Below are positions 1 to 10,520 of a stretch of DNA of 64,000 bases, in pieces. Every line of letters begins with the position of its first letter. Position 1 is the stretch's first letter. Source of the stretch: Euborellia annulipes (lineage: Eukaryota > Arthropoda > Insecta > Dermaptera > Anisolabididae); assembly GCA_023213315.1 (NCBI GenBank), contig JAKCPI010002911.1:1-64000 (forward strand), in the 5' to 3' direction. The notes under the pieces were generated by a model. That model searched no databases. It was not told where the DNA came from and saw only the letters and a program-made list of their open reading frames with translations. A program made the position numbers and the translations under genes.

Positions 1-82
1 GTTAACTCAGGTAAGGAAAAAAACATAATTCTTAAAGTTATTTTTTCATCAATTTCCGTTCAATTAAAATTGCAATAATTGG

Positions 83-762
83 AAAAAATCTGGTGTGACA
101 AGCACAGTACACAACTTTCGATTACCGAAGGTAAGAGAAAGTTGTGTGCTGTGCTTGTCACACCAGATTTTTGTCTCGACATATAATTAGTTTCCGACAG
201 TACAGTATATTCGATTTTCAAGAAGTAAAATTTATAAGTATGGGAAAATATTTATATTTTGTTACCATGGCAACGATTTCTCCTATCTTTTCTATGTATT
301 ACAAGAGTAAAGTGGTCTTCAGAAGATTTCAATGACAAAATGAGAATATACATTAGAAAGAGCATCTAAAAAATAATTGATTTATGAATTTTAATCAAAG
401 TCGTTAGAGCGCATTTTGAGAAAATCGAAAAAAAACTGAAAAAGTACATCAGTAAAGTACTAGTACTCTTTGGCCGATTTTGATTAAAAGCTTATTTTTC
501 CGGTCCCGGGGGGTGTTTAACTTAAATATAAAATTTCAGCCTCAAAGCTCAATTCCTTCATGCTTAAAATTGAACACACACAGCCCGACACACACACACA
601 CACACAGACAGACCATGTCGCGAAAACCACTTTTTTGGATTCAGGGGACCTCAAAACGTGAAGATCCATCAAAATCTCAACATCGAATTTTTGACATGAA
701 TCCAATACTTTCTCTCTCTATATATATATTAACATATATATAGAGGTAAGAGAAAGTAAAAA
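83..762 (+). mobile_element. R1 element, full length, head hairpin flipped
   Basis: R1 in this orientation runs: head hairpin (83-172), module with X-box GTTACCATGGCAAC (261-274), AT-rich body with palindrome AGTACTAGTACT (456-467), CA microsatellite (about 575-610), and a block around CATGTCGCGAAAACC. It ends in a tail hairpin closing on GGTAAGAGAAAGT (745-757). There is no long ORF. The rc of that 13-mer lies in the head hairpin of normally oriented copies. In this copy the hairpin loop reads CGATTACCGAAGGTAAGAG, the opposite orientation to most copies. I infer a Helentron/Helitron2-like non-autonomous element. Confidence 0.85.
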
Positions 763-887
763 TTCGGTGAAACATCAAAATTGCAGAAGCAGATTCATTC
801 ACAGAGTTAAATACACCCTCCGTGACCAGAAAAATCATCACTGCTGGAAACGCTTTGTAGTCCTGTATTTTTTTTTTTTTTTTTTTT

Positions 888-1077
888 TTTTTTCATTTTT
901 TTTTACTTTCTCTTACCTCTATATATATGTTAATATATATAGAGAGAGAAAGTATTGGATTCATGTCAAAAATTCGATGTCGAGATTTTGATGTATATAC
1001 ACGTTTTGAGGTCCCCTGAATCTAAAAAAGTGGTTTTCGCGACATGGTCTGTCTGTCTGTCTGTCTGTCTGTCTGTT
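888..1077 (-). mobile_element. R1 tail fragment
   Basis: Reverse copy beginning ACTTTCTCTTACC at the tail hairpin and ending in a (GTCT)n tract at 1047-1076. The rest of the element is missing. A T-tract of about 30 bases precedes it. Confidence 0.85.
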
Positions 1078-1134
1078 GAAGAAAAACAAACATGTACACT
1101 ATTAAATTGGTATCTTGAATATTGTTATTTAATA

Positions 1135-1269
1135 GAAAAAAATCTGGTGTGACTGGCGCACAGCACACAAATTTCTCTTACCTTCGGTAATCGAAAGTTG
1201 TGTACTGTGCTTGTCACACCAGATTTTTTGTGTCGACATATATTTAGTTTCCGACAGTACAGTATATCA
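1135..1269 (+). mobile_element. R1 head fragment
   Basis: Head hairpin with about 34 paired bases per arm (CTGGTGTGAC / GTCACACCAG plus an inner ACACAACTTTC / GAAAGTTGTGT stem) and loop TCTTACCTTCGGTAATC in the usual orientation. It is cut at 1269, where an unrelated repeat (R2) starts. Confidence 0.85.
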
Positions 1270-1700
1270 AGAGTCGCGGGAGCGACTCGTCGCCGAGCAA
1301 GTAAAAAGCAAAAGAAAGCAAAGAAACTCTTAATACTACCATTTAGTTGATATTCCAATAGATGCCAATGGCCCATTGCATTTAGATGGACGAGTCGTCC
1401 CTAGACTATATTATCAAGAATGATTTTAAATCCTTAATAAAAGATAGGGACGTGAAAAAATTTTTTTGAGAAACTTTTCTCTCTCTGGGCAAATATCTCA
1501 AAAAGTTTTTAAGATATCGGAGCCAAATTTTCTTTATATTAAACTAGAATAAATAAGGATTATTTTGAGCACAAATTCAAAAAAAAATTCCAGTGCCAAA
1601 CAGAATGGCAGAGGCGCAAAGTTGAGATTTTGTCGATTTCGGAAGGTCAAAAGTTAGTCTCTTATTTTTCCTTTTTTTTTTTTTTTTTTTTTTCTTTTTT
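1269..1700. repeat. Dispersed repeat R2, copy 1
   Basis: Matches 25997-26350 at high identity, starting AAGAGTCGCGGGAGCGAC and running through GGAGCCAAATTT to a T-rich stretch. It has about 65 bases near its start that the other copy lacks. No ORF or terminal repeats were seen, so the class is unknown. Confidence 0.75.
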
Positions 1701-2044
1701 TTTTTCATTCTTTTCTTCAATTTTCAAATTTTTAGACAAAGCTACAGGTTTCCCTGCTGGACCGATTTGGATGAAATTTAAAATACAAATAGATACTATC
1801 AAAAACCCGATACCTTTGATATAAAATTTCATTTTGGATCAAAAGTGACTTTTTGAGGGGTATTCAAAATTTCAAATTTGTCCTATCTTTAACGTGGCGA
1901 AAAGAAAATTTTGACTATTTTGCTCCCTGATGACGTCATCTAGGAACATATCTATTAATATTAGTAATTTCCATCCCTAATGGAATAAAATTTTTTAGGA
2001 TGGATCCCTTCAGATAGAAATACAATAGATTAACGTGATAAGAA
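1700..2044. other. AT-rich non-coding, Helitron-like phrase
   Basis: No gene. CTGGACCGATTTGGATGAAA at 1757 resembles the conserved phrase near the 5' end of the 38.5-kb Helitron (ACCGATTTTGATGAAATTT). This may be old Helitron sequence downstream of R2. Confidence 0.3.
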
Positions 2045-2743
2045 GTGCTACCAACATAACAAAAATAAAAAACCTAAAATTTTATAAATTTTGATGAAAT
2101 CCTATGTTTATCGTTTTGAATGGATACCAAACGATGTATTTACATTCCACCAACATAACAAAAATAAAAAACCTAAAATTTTATAAAATTTAGGGAAATT
2201 CTATGTTTATCGTTTCGAAAGGATACCAAACGATGTATTTACATTCTACCAACATAACAAAAATAAAAAACCTAAAATTTTATAAAATTTGGTGAAATCC
2301 TATGTTTATCGTTTTGAATGGATACCAAACGATGTGTTTACATCCTACCAACATAACAAAAATAAAAAACATAAAATTTTATAAAATTTGGTGAAATCCT
2401 ATGTTTATCGTTTTGAATGGATACGAAACGATGTGTTTGCATCCTACCAACATAACAAAAATAAAAAACCTAAAATTTTATAAAATTTAGGGAAATCCTA
2501 TGTATATCGTTTCGAATAGATACCAACGATGTATTTACATTCTACCAACATAACAAAAATAAAAAACCTAAAATTTTATAAAATTTAGGGAAATCCTATG
2601 TTTATCGTTTCGAATAGATACCAAACGATGTATTCACATCCAACCAACATAACAAAATAAAAATCCTAAAATTTTATAAAATTTGGTGAAATCCTATGTT
2701 TATCATTTTGAATTAATACCAAACGATGTATTTATTTTTTACT
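2045..2743. repeat. 99-bp tandem repeat, about 7 units
   Basis: CAACATAACAAAAATAAAAA recurs at 2052, 2151, 2250, 2349, 2448, 2546 and 2645, giving a period of 99 bp with one unit of 98. Each unit also has CCTATGTTTATCGTTT and ACCAAACGATGTATTTACA. Units differ by a few substitutions. This is a short satellite array with no coding potential. Confidence 0.95.
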
Positions 2744-2850
2744 GTTTGGAATGCATATTAAAAGATCTATTCATGGCATAACTTAATAATTAATAAACAA
2801 AAATTATTAAATAAAATTTAAATGTAATATTTCACAAAAAGAAGTGAAAT

Positions 2851-3130
2851 CTCAGCCAAAAACATCGGAGATGCAAAAAGGGGCGCCTCGCATTATTTTT
2901 GCCCAGCGTCGAGGTGAAATCAAAAAAAATGCGCCTCGCTTTTCTGATTTATATAAAAGCGAGGATATATGAAACAAATAAAATTCTGTAGGGGTTTTAT
3001 TTAAGTGAAAATATTTCCTCGCTTTTATATAAATCAGAAAAGCGAGGCGCATTTTTTTTGATTTCACCTCGACGCTGGGCAAAAATAATGCGAGGCGCCC
3101 CTTTTTGCATCTCCGATGTTTTTGGCTGAG
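2851..3130. repeat. Near-perfect palindrome, 115-bp arms
   Basis: The left arm 2851-2965 and right arm 3016-3130 are exact reverse complements as read, with a 50-base spacer. The ends are CTCAGCCAAAAACATCGG and its complement. It abuts a 5'-truncated R1 copy at 3131. Open frames here are symmetric by-products. It is either a fold-back element, a recent palindrome or an assembly artefact. Confidence 0.92.
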
Positions 3131-3658
3131 ATTCGATTTTCAAGATGTAAAATTTATATGGGAAAATATTTATATTTTGTTACCATGGCAACCATTTCTC
3201 CTATCTTTTCTATGGAGTACAAGAGTAAAGTGGTCTTCAGAAGATTTCAACGGCAAAATGAGAATATACATTTTATTGAGAATCTAAAAAATAATTGATT
3301 TTTGAATTTTAAAAAAAATCGTTGGAGCAAATTTAGAGAAAATCGAAAAAAACTGAAAAAGTGCATCAGTAAAGTACTAGTACTCTTAGGTCGATTTTGT
3401 TCAAAAGCTTCGTGTCACGTCCCAGGGGGGTGCCTAACTTAAATATAAAATTTCAACTTGCTAGCTCTTTTCGTTCTTGAGATATTTTGTTCACAGACAC
3501 ACAGACAGACAGACCATGTTGCGAAAACCACTTTTTTGGATTCAGGGGACCTCAAAACGTGAAGATCCATCAAAATCTCGACATCGAATTTTTGACATGA
3601 AACCAATACTTTCTCTATATATATTAACATATATATAGAGGTAAGAGAAAGTAAAAAA
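3131..3658 (+). mobile_element. R1 element lacking its head
   Basis: Starts in the body at ATTCGATTTTCAAGATG. X-box GTTACCATGGCAAC at 3179-3192, complete tail hairpin. Its end GTAAGAGAAAGT joins the head of the next R1 copy through only a run of A. Confidence 0.85.
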
Positions 3659-4153
3659 TCTGGTGTGACTGGCGCACAGCACACAACTTTCTCTTACCTT
3701 CGGTAATCGAAAGTTGTGTACTGTGCTTGTCTCACCAGATTTTTTGTGTCGACATGTATTTAGTTTCCGACAGTACGGTACATTCGATTTTCAAGATGTA
3801 AAATTTATAAGTATGGCAAAATATTTATATTTTGTTACCATAGCAACCATAGGAGAAATTCCTATCTTTCCTATGAAGAACAAGAGTAAAGTGGTCTTCA
3901 GAAGATTTCAATCACAAAATGAGAATATACATTTTATAGAGAATCTAAAAAATAATTGATTTTTGAATTAAAAAAAAAAAAATCGTTGGAGCAAATTTTG
4001 AGAAAATCGAAAAAAACTGAAAAAGTGCATCAGTAAAGTACTAGTACTCTTTGGCTGATTTTGTTCAAAAGCTTCGTGTCACGTCCCATGGGGGTGCCTA
4101 AATTAAATATAAAATTTCAACTTCCTAGCTCTTTTTGTTCTTGAGATATTTTG

Positions 4154-4227
<74 letters not shown>

Positions 4228-4380
4228 CAGACAGACCATGTCGCGAAAACCACTTTTTTGGATTCAGGGGACCTCAAAACGTGAAGATCCATCAAAATCT
4301 CGACATCGAATTTTTGACATGAAACCAATACTTTCTCTCTCTATATATTAACATATATATAGAGGTACGAGAATGTAAAA
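3653..4380 (+). mobile_element. R1 element, full length, tandem with previous
   Basis: Complete copy with normal head hairpin (3653-3743), X-box with one change (ACCATAGCAAC near 3840), a long (AC)n then (GA)n microsatellite at 4156-4227, and a tail ending in the decayed GGTACGAGAATGT. Confidence 0.88.
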
Positions 4381-4564
4381 AGAAAAGAATTTATGTATAT
4401 ATGTTGTAACTGGGGCGGTTCTGTCTGCAGATAAAACAATTTAGTTTTCGCGGACGGACTGCCCTAGAAGAGAGAAGGAAGAAGAAAATTGTAAGATATT
4501 TGTATTATTTCTTTTTGTATAGAACTGGAACAATAAATTTGAATTTGAATTTGAATTTGAATTT
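4381..4564 (+). mobile_element. Non-LTR retrotransposon 3' tail fragment
   Basis: Non-coding piece ending in AACAATAAATTTG followed by repeats of AATTTG. Short tandem 3' tails of this kind are typical of several LINE clades (CR1/L2/RTE-like). It lies between two R1 copies. No RT sequence remains, so the clade is uncertain. Confidence 0.5.
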
Positions 4565-5077
4565 GTCTGTCTGTCTGTCTGTGAACAAAATATCTCAAGA
4601 ACGGAAAGAGCTAGGAGGTTGAAATTTTATATTTAAGTTAGGCCCCCCTATGGGACGTGACACGAAACTTTTGAACAAAATCGACCAAAGAGTACTAGTA
4701 CTTTATTGAGGCACTTTTTCAGTTTTTTTTGATTTTCTCAAAATTTGCTCCAACGATTTTTTTTAAAATTCAAAAATCAATTATTTTTTAGATTCTCTAT
4801 AAAATGTATATTCTCATTTTGTGATTGAAATCTTCTGAAGACCACTTTACTCTTGTATTTCATAGGGAAGGATAGGAGAAATGGTTGCCATGGTAACAAA
4901 ATATAAATATTTTCCCATACTTATAAATTTTACATCTTGAATTCAATCGTACCCTATGGTCGGAAACTAAATACATGTCGACACAAAAAATCTGGTGTGA
5001 CAAGCACAGAACACAACTTTCGATTACCGAAGGTAAGAGAAAGTTGTGTGCTGTGCGCCAGTCACACCAGATTTTTT
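4565..5077 (-). mobile_element. R1 element, tail missing
   Basis: Reverse copy from the (GTCT)n tract to a complete head hairpin (4985-5077). X-box GTTGCCATGGTAAC at 4884-4897. Confidence 0.87.
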
Positions 5078-5159
5078 AATGAACTTTTTATTAGTAAGAT
5101 ATCTTATGTGATCACATGAATAGTCGACAATTAACTAGGCAAGAAATTAAGATTAAAAT

Positions 5160-5760
5160 TCCAAGTCCGAGACCATTTGGAGTAGAAAAGTAAACGAGAG
5201 CCTCTTAGAACTAAAGAGGGTAAGAATGATGGTGGATATAAATACACTTGCAGAATTGCTTGTGTTTATTCGGACTGGCGAGTAAAGTAAGAATGGACCA
5301 ATGGAATGGGGGAGAGAGAGAGAGAGACGCAATATATATACTTGGGTGGAAACTTTCAGGATGGCGAATTAGCGAGCCGCGCGATTAATACTAATTAGGG
5401 TCAGTGGGAAAACGGCAAGTGAAGAGTAGCCGGAGAAACGAGACGAGGGTTTGGGGAGCAGGTCAACGCGTTCGACTATCCCGAATTACATTGCCCATCC
5501 CACATATAAGCATTCCTTCTCCCACGGGATCTTATAATAGCTTGCGAGGCCGTCGTCGGGACTTCCCCCGGGGGCAGAGGGTAAGGGATCGGGGGTAAGT
5601 TACTTGGCCTGCAGGCAACTTGTGTACGGACTTAAGCCCTAAAGTCTATCTAATCCAAAAGGGCGGAGAAGGGTTGTATTTGTGTGTGTGGATGAATGAG
5701 TAGGTGTGTGTGTGTGTTGGCTGGCTGGCTTGCCATTTATCGTTGTTGACTCTCGTGGGA
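5160..5760. other. GC-richer single-copy interval
   Basis: Noticeably richer in G+C and CpG than its surroundings, with GCATATAAG-like and GTAAG sequences but no convincing exon. The 64-codon frame at 5404-5598 lacks recognisable motifs. Possibly a host promoter or untranslated exon; no function assigned. Confidence 0.3.
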
Positions 5761-6055
5761 AAATTTATTAATGTTGAAATTTGTTTACAACATATTATGT
5801 TGAGTAATATAAGAATTTTTCTTTTTTTTTTTTTTAATTAAATTCAATTATAATATATTAATGTTCTGTTTGTGCTTTTTAATGGACTTTATTGTAATTT
5901 ATTGTATAATAATACTAAAATAAAATAAAATTATTTCTGAATTTATCAAAAATTTGACTATTTCTTTGTAAAATAATAGAAATTCAAATATTGTGATCAC
6001 TGTAAATTAGTAAGGAGTCAAAAAGAAAATTACAATTTCATTTATTCTCGCCTTC

Positions 6056-6096
6056 GGCTCTGAAGATGGCCTAGACCAGTGGCCGAAACGTCAGCC
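6056..6096 (+). ncRNA. Hammerhead-like motif, PLE-tail type
   Basis: Stem I GGCT/AGCC, core CTGAAGA (6060-6066), stem II GGCC/GGCC, GAAACGTC (6085-6092). TTGGCTGCC follows at 6125. All core positions fit the hammerhead rule CUGANGA...GAAA, with a loopless ACGT helix III, so cleavage would need a dimer. Confidence 0.7.
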
Positions 6097-6465
6097 TGGA
6101 ACGGCAACAATAAAAGAAATAATTTTGGCTGCCTATGTCTGTTTTTTTTTTGATTCCTTAATAATACTTCCAGCCACAAAGACATACCTCACAGTAAATT
6201 AGTAAAAAAAAAATTTTATAAAGTTTTTCGATTAAATTATATATTTTTCATTTTGATTTTTTGTATAATGTAAAAATATACATTAAAAAAAAACAAACAA
6301 ACAAATGTTATGGTTTTTACTTGTAAATTATTCCCTTTAATAGTGGGGTTCGAAAAAAGGGTTGCGGGGGGGGGCGCAGTTAAAATACGTTACGCCACTG
6401 GAGGCAGTGTGCATGTTGTCTTTATGTATGCTATATGTTGAGGAGTCGCCAGTCCTTTGGTTGTT

Positions 6466-6721
6466 TTTTTTTTTTTTGTTTTTTTTAAACATTCACACTT
6501 TTTCTCATTCACACTCACATTCACACAGTCTTTTCGGCAACTTAGGCCATTTAAGACTTTTACGATAACCGTTATTTATGAATTTTTCTATATTAGGGTC
6601 CAGGCATTTATTTAAGCCATTTGGTGTCCAAATGGCTTAAATAAAATCATCGGACTGCTGGGGTCCGAACCCGGGTGTTTGGTATACGAGGTTAGCACGC
6701 TAACCTCTACAAGCCGAGGGC
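6466..6721 (-). mobile_element. S1 tRNA-derived SINE
   Basis: S1 has a tRNA-like head with an A-box region (GGCGTAGAGGTTAGC-like) and a B box (GGGTTCGGACCC). A palindrome ATTTAAGCCATTTGG / CCAAATGGCTTAAAT follows, then CGGTTATCGTCAAAGTCTTA, a GTGTGAATG-rich stretch and poly-A. This reverse copy has an 8-bp TSD TGGTTGTT (6458-6465 / 6722-6729). Confidence 0.88.
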
Positions 6722-6945
6722 TGGTTGTTATTTTAATCTGGTGCAATAAGTTGAATGTAATTTCTTATTTGTCAATAAAATTTTGTTGACCACAGGTTCT
6801 GTTGATGAGCATTGCGTCGCATTCGAAAAAGAATATATTAAATTTTTTTTCTTGATGGCTGTCCTTACATAATTTCTCTAAACTACTTACACTTCAACTG
6901 TAATCATTAATGTTTAAGTTAGCAACTGAGTATTCGCCCTCAAAT

Positions 6946-7614
6946 CATAAAAAAAAATCTGGAGTGACTGACGCACAGCACACAACTTTCTCTTACCTTC
7001 GGTAATCGAATGATGTGTACTGTGCTTGTCATACCAGATTTTTTGTGTCGACATGTATTTAGTTTCCGACAGTACGGTACATTCGATTTTCAAGATGTAA
7101 AATTTAATTGTGAAAATATTTATATTTTGTTACCATGGCAACGATTTCTCCTATCTTTTCTATGGAGTGCAAAAGTAAAGTGGTCTTCAGAAGATTTCAA
7201 TGTCAAAATGAGAATATACATTTTAAAGAGCATCTAAAAAATAATTGATTTATGAATTTAAAAAAACAATGGTTAGAGCGATTTTAGAGAAAATCGAAAA
7301 AAACTGAAAAAGTGCATCAGTAAAGTACTAGTACTCTTTGGTCGAATTTTCTTCAAAAGCTTCGTGTCACGTCCCATGGGGGTGCCTAACTTAAATATCA
7401 AATTTCAGCCTCATAGCTCAATTCCTTCAGTTCTTAAAAATTTTGAATACACAGACACACACACAGACAGACCATGGCAGAAAACCACTTTTTTGGATTC
7501 ATGGGACCTCAAAACGTGTAGATCCATCAAAATCTCGACATCGAATTTTTGACATGAATCCAATACTTTCTCTCTATATATTAACATACAGTATATATAG
7601 AGGTAAGAGAAAGT
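6946..7614 (+). mobile_element. R1 element, full length
   Basis: Head hairpin, X-box GTTACCATGGCAAC at 7129-7142, body, CA tract and tail hairpin ending GGTAAGAGAAAGT. It is flanked by A-runs, consistent with insertion into A/T runs. Confidence 0.9.
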
Positions 7615-7981
7615 GAAAACTCTATCACAAAAACAAAAGACCCGTGTGGCCTGCGCAGCTAGTATTTCAGTCTCTTAAAATAAATTAGGCATTTGTGAAA
7701 TAATTTCTATCTTCATAGTAATTAAACTAAAAGCTGAGATGAATTATAAAGAGAAACAAAATCCTTCTTTATGTAATGTAGATCAGCAAAATTTAGACCC
7801 AAATTAATATAGCCAAGATAAATTTAGAAAACCCTTTCTATTTAAGGCTAACCACTTCACCTAACCTTCTACTTTGGACAATTTAAATTTTACAGCATGT
7901 ATATTAAGAACTTTCTTTTGATGTTAAAATAATTCTAATATAATATTCTAAAATGTATTTATTTTATAAAAGTGGAATACT

Positions 7982-8625
7982 AAAAAAAAATCTGGTGTGA
8001 CTGGTCGCACAGCCCAAAACTTTCTCTTACCCTTGGGCAAGAGAAAGTTGTGTACTGTGCTTGTCCTACCAGATTTTTTTGTGTCGAGATCTATTTAGTT
8101 GTCCTTAGCACCTAAGTTCAAAACTTGGGGACGCGATTCATAGATGGCGCTGAACTACGAATACTTTCACATCAGTACTTCAAACAATTTTCACTAAAAA
8201 TTTCATTGATATACTTTTTAAAGAGCATCTAAAAAATAATTGATTTATGAATTTTAATCAAAATTTTTGGAGCTAATTTTGAAGAAAAAAAAAACTGAAA
8301 AAGTACATCTGTAAAGTAGGCCTACTAGTAATTTTTGGCCAATTTTGTTCAAAAGCTAATTTTTACAGCTTGGAGGGGGGGGGGGGGGGTGCCTAACTCT
8401 AATATAAAATTTCAAACTCCTAGCTCTTTTCGTTCTTGAGATATTTTGTTCACAGACACATAGATAGACAGACACACAGACAGCAATTTGCGGGACTCAC
8501 TTTTTTGGACCTCAATACGTATATATCCATCAAAATCTCGACATCGAATTTTTGACATGATTGCAATACTTCCTTTCTGTATATTTCATATATCGAGTAA
8601 GAGAAAGTAAAAAAAAAAAAAAAAA
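7982..8625 (+). mobile_element. R1 element, divergent subfamily
   Basis: The head hairpin loop is itself palindromic (CTTTCTCTTAC...CAAGAGAAAG). The sequence after the head differs from other copies (CCTTAGCACCTAAGTTC) and there is no X-box. The body rejoins the family at AAGAGCATCTAAAAAATAAT and ends in a normal tail. Confidence 0.82.
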
Positions 8626-9330
8626 ACTGGAGAAAAAATAATTTAATATATAAGCCTAATGAATAATTGAAGTATCCTTTCAATACATTATTTGAAAATG
8701 CTCTTTTTGGTCATGTATGTAATTTAGATTAATAAAGCTTTATGAACCCATTATAAAATGAAACAAATACACTAGCTTTCTTGTAGAAAAATCATGTTGT
8801 AGCCCTATATTGAACAAATTTATTGTTTATTAACAAATTTTAGTTTATTAAAAAATACAAATTTAATATTATTAATAACAATAGAGGTAGAAAGTAAGCA
8901 TCTGATTTTGTAATAGAGTATATTTAAAACAATTCTAAAACTAAAATTATGTTGGAACATTTTTGGAAAAATTTTATATTATCCATGAGAGTTTGAGTTT
9001 TTGTTTATAATAAATTAATGACGACTTTAATATTCTAATAGGCTACAGGGGAAAATTTTAAAATTACATGTGTTATAATATATTAAAATGTATCTAGTCT
9101 ATTTTTAAATAGAGGGAACTATTTTGAGATTTAAAAAAAGCTTTTATTTAAATTCTAATATTACATGATCATTTTTTTTTTGGATCAACCCTCTAATTCA
9201 CAGCATTTTTTAATAGGTATTAAATTTCAATGGGGTCCGCCTTGACATCAAAAAGTTTAATACTAAATTTACTAAAACAAAAATAGATAAATAGATAAAT
9301 TTTTAGAAAAATAGGAAAAGTAATAGAACA
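8626..9330. other. AT-rich, no feature seen
   Basis: No ORF, tRNA, TIR or repeat recognised. Confidence 0.5.
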
Positions 9331-9334
9331 GCAA

Positions 9335-9568
9335 TGTTCTATCAATTATTTTTTACATGCTCTTTTAAAAAGTGTATCAATAAAATTTTACGTAAAAATT
9401 GTTTGAAGTACACTGCAAGTGGTCAAGCTTGAAAGGGAACTAAGGTGCTATGGGATACTAAATATTTCGACACAAAAAAATCTGGTGTGGCAAGTACAGT
9501 ACACAACTTTCCCTTACAGAAGGGTAAGAGAAAGTTGTGTGCTGTGCGACTAGTCCCACCAGTTTTTT
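9335..9568 (-). mobile_element. R1 head part, divergent subfamily
   Basis: Reverse copy like the one at 7982: head hairpin 9476-9568 with palindromic loop, then AAGGTGC and body remnant down to TTTTACATGCTCTTTTAAAA. Confidence 0.75.
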
Positions 9569-9879
9569 GTTTAAATATTCGATAATCAATCATTGTCCCC
9601 ACGAATTATTTATTTAATTACTAATCCTCCTCTTTATTTATTAAATTAAATCAAGCTTACAAGTCTTTTCAATATAGATAGCTTATTAAACCAGTGTATA
9701 ATTTATTGATCGAATAAAATTCATCCTGATAAGTTAGAACAATATTGAAATTTAGGAATAAACTAATGTTGAAATTTGTCCTCACTATGGCTGAATGACG
9801 AAGAGCAATCAGGCAGCAAAGTTAAAATTCCCTTGTCCACCATCTGTGCGATTAGAAGGCCAGTGACCGTGTTTTTCAG

Positions 9880-10025
9880 TATCACAATCCGGAAGGACCA
9901 AAAGAGAAGCGATGACTAATTACGGAAGAAGGAATCTCTCAACCGAGAGCAGGTCTCTTGATAATCGAGACATTGAACAAAACAGAAAATGGAATTACAT
10001 CCTCCCGGACATTGGAATTTTATAA
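9880..10025 (+). other. Candidate terminal exon, 47 codons, unidentified
   Basis: A splice-acceptor-like TTTTTCAG ends at 9879. A frame starting at 9882 stays open for 47 codons (SQSGRTKREAMTNYGRR..., ending ...PDIGIL) to a TAA at 10023. The interval is richer in G+C than its flanks and is not repeated in the window. GTAAGA occurs at 10088. I do not recognise the peptide, and chance is possible at this length. Confidence 0.25.
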
Positions 10026-10271
10026 CTGATAAAAAAAAAAAACTTCGGAGTTGGATTTAAAATCTAGTAGCGAACATGGGACAAGAGGTAAGAATGGGTA
10101 CCATAGCTACTGGCTCTATTGGTGCTGCGATCAAACGGTGGAAAATAATAGTTCTAGTAAATAAGAAGCTGCTATGAAATTGTCACCCATTTTGAGTGAA
10201 TAGTTTGTCTTGCAAGGAACTTTTTCGTGAAAGTGCTGTTATTTTTGTCGGAAAGTTTATTTGTATCGTTC

Positions 10272-10520
10272 GCCCCAGGGCTTGGCGTAGTTGGTAGCGC
10301 ATCTACCTTGTATACCAAGGTTCGGGGGTTCGGATCCCAGACAGTCCGATGATTTTATTTAAGCCATTTGGTATCCAAATAAGAATGCCTGGTTCCCCAA
10401 ATATATATAATTATTAAATATTGAGTATCGTTAAAGTCTTATATATCCTGAGGTTGTCGGGAAGACTGTGTGAATGTGTGTGTGAGTGTAAGTGTGAATG
10501 AGAAAAAAGTGTTTTTTTTA
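10272..10520 (+). mobile_element. S1 SINE
   Basis: Complete tRNA-like head with a good anticodon-arm-like stem (CCTT/AAGG around GTATACC), B box GGGTTCGGATCCC, a partial internal palindrome and a GTGTGAATG tail. No TSD could be read. Confidence 0.85.

Noticed and set aside
2045..2743. CRISPR-like array
   Set aside because: Units are contiguous 99-bp tandem repeats with no unique spacers, in a eukaryotic context.
2852..3298. Frames on both strands around 3 kb
   Set aside because: They follow the palindrome arms and R1 body; repeat by-products.
4156..4227. (AC)n(GA)n as an independent feature
   Set aside because: It is the expanded microsatellite inside R1, as in other copies.
7640..7665. 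CGCAGCTAGT as a Helitron 3' end
   Set aside because: CTAG-T is present but no hairpin precedes it and no 5' end was found.
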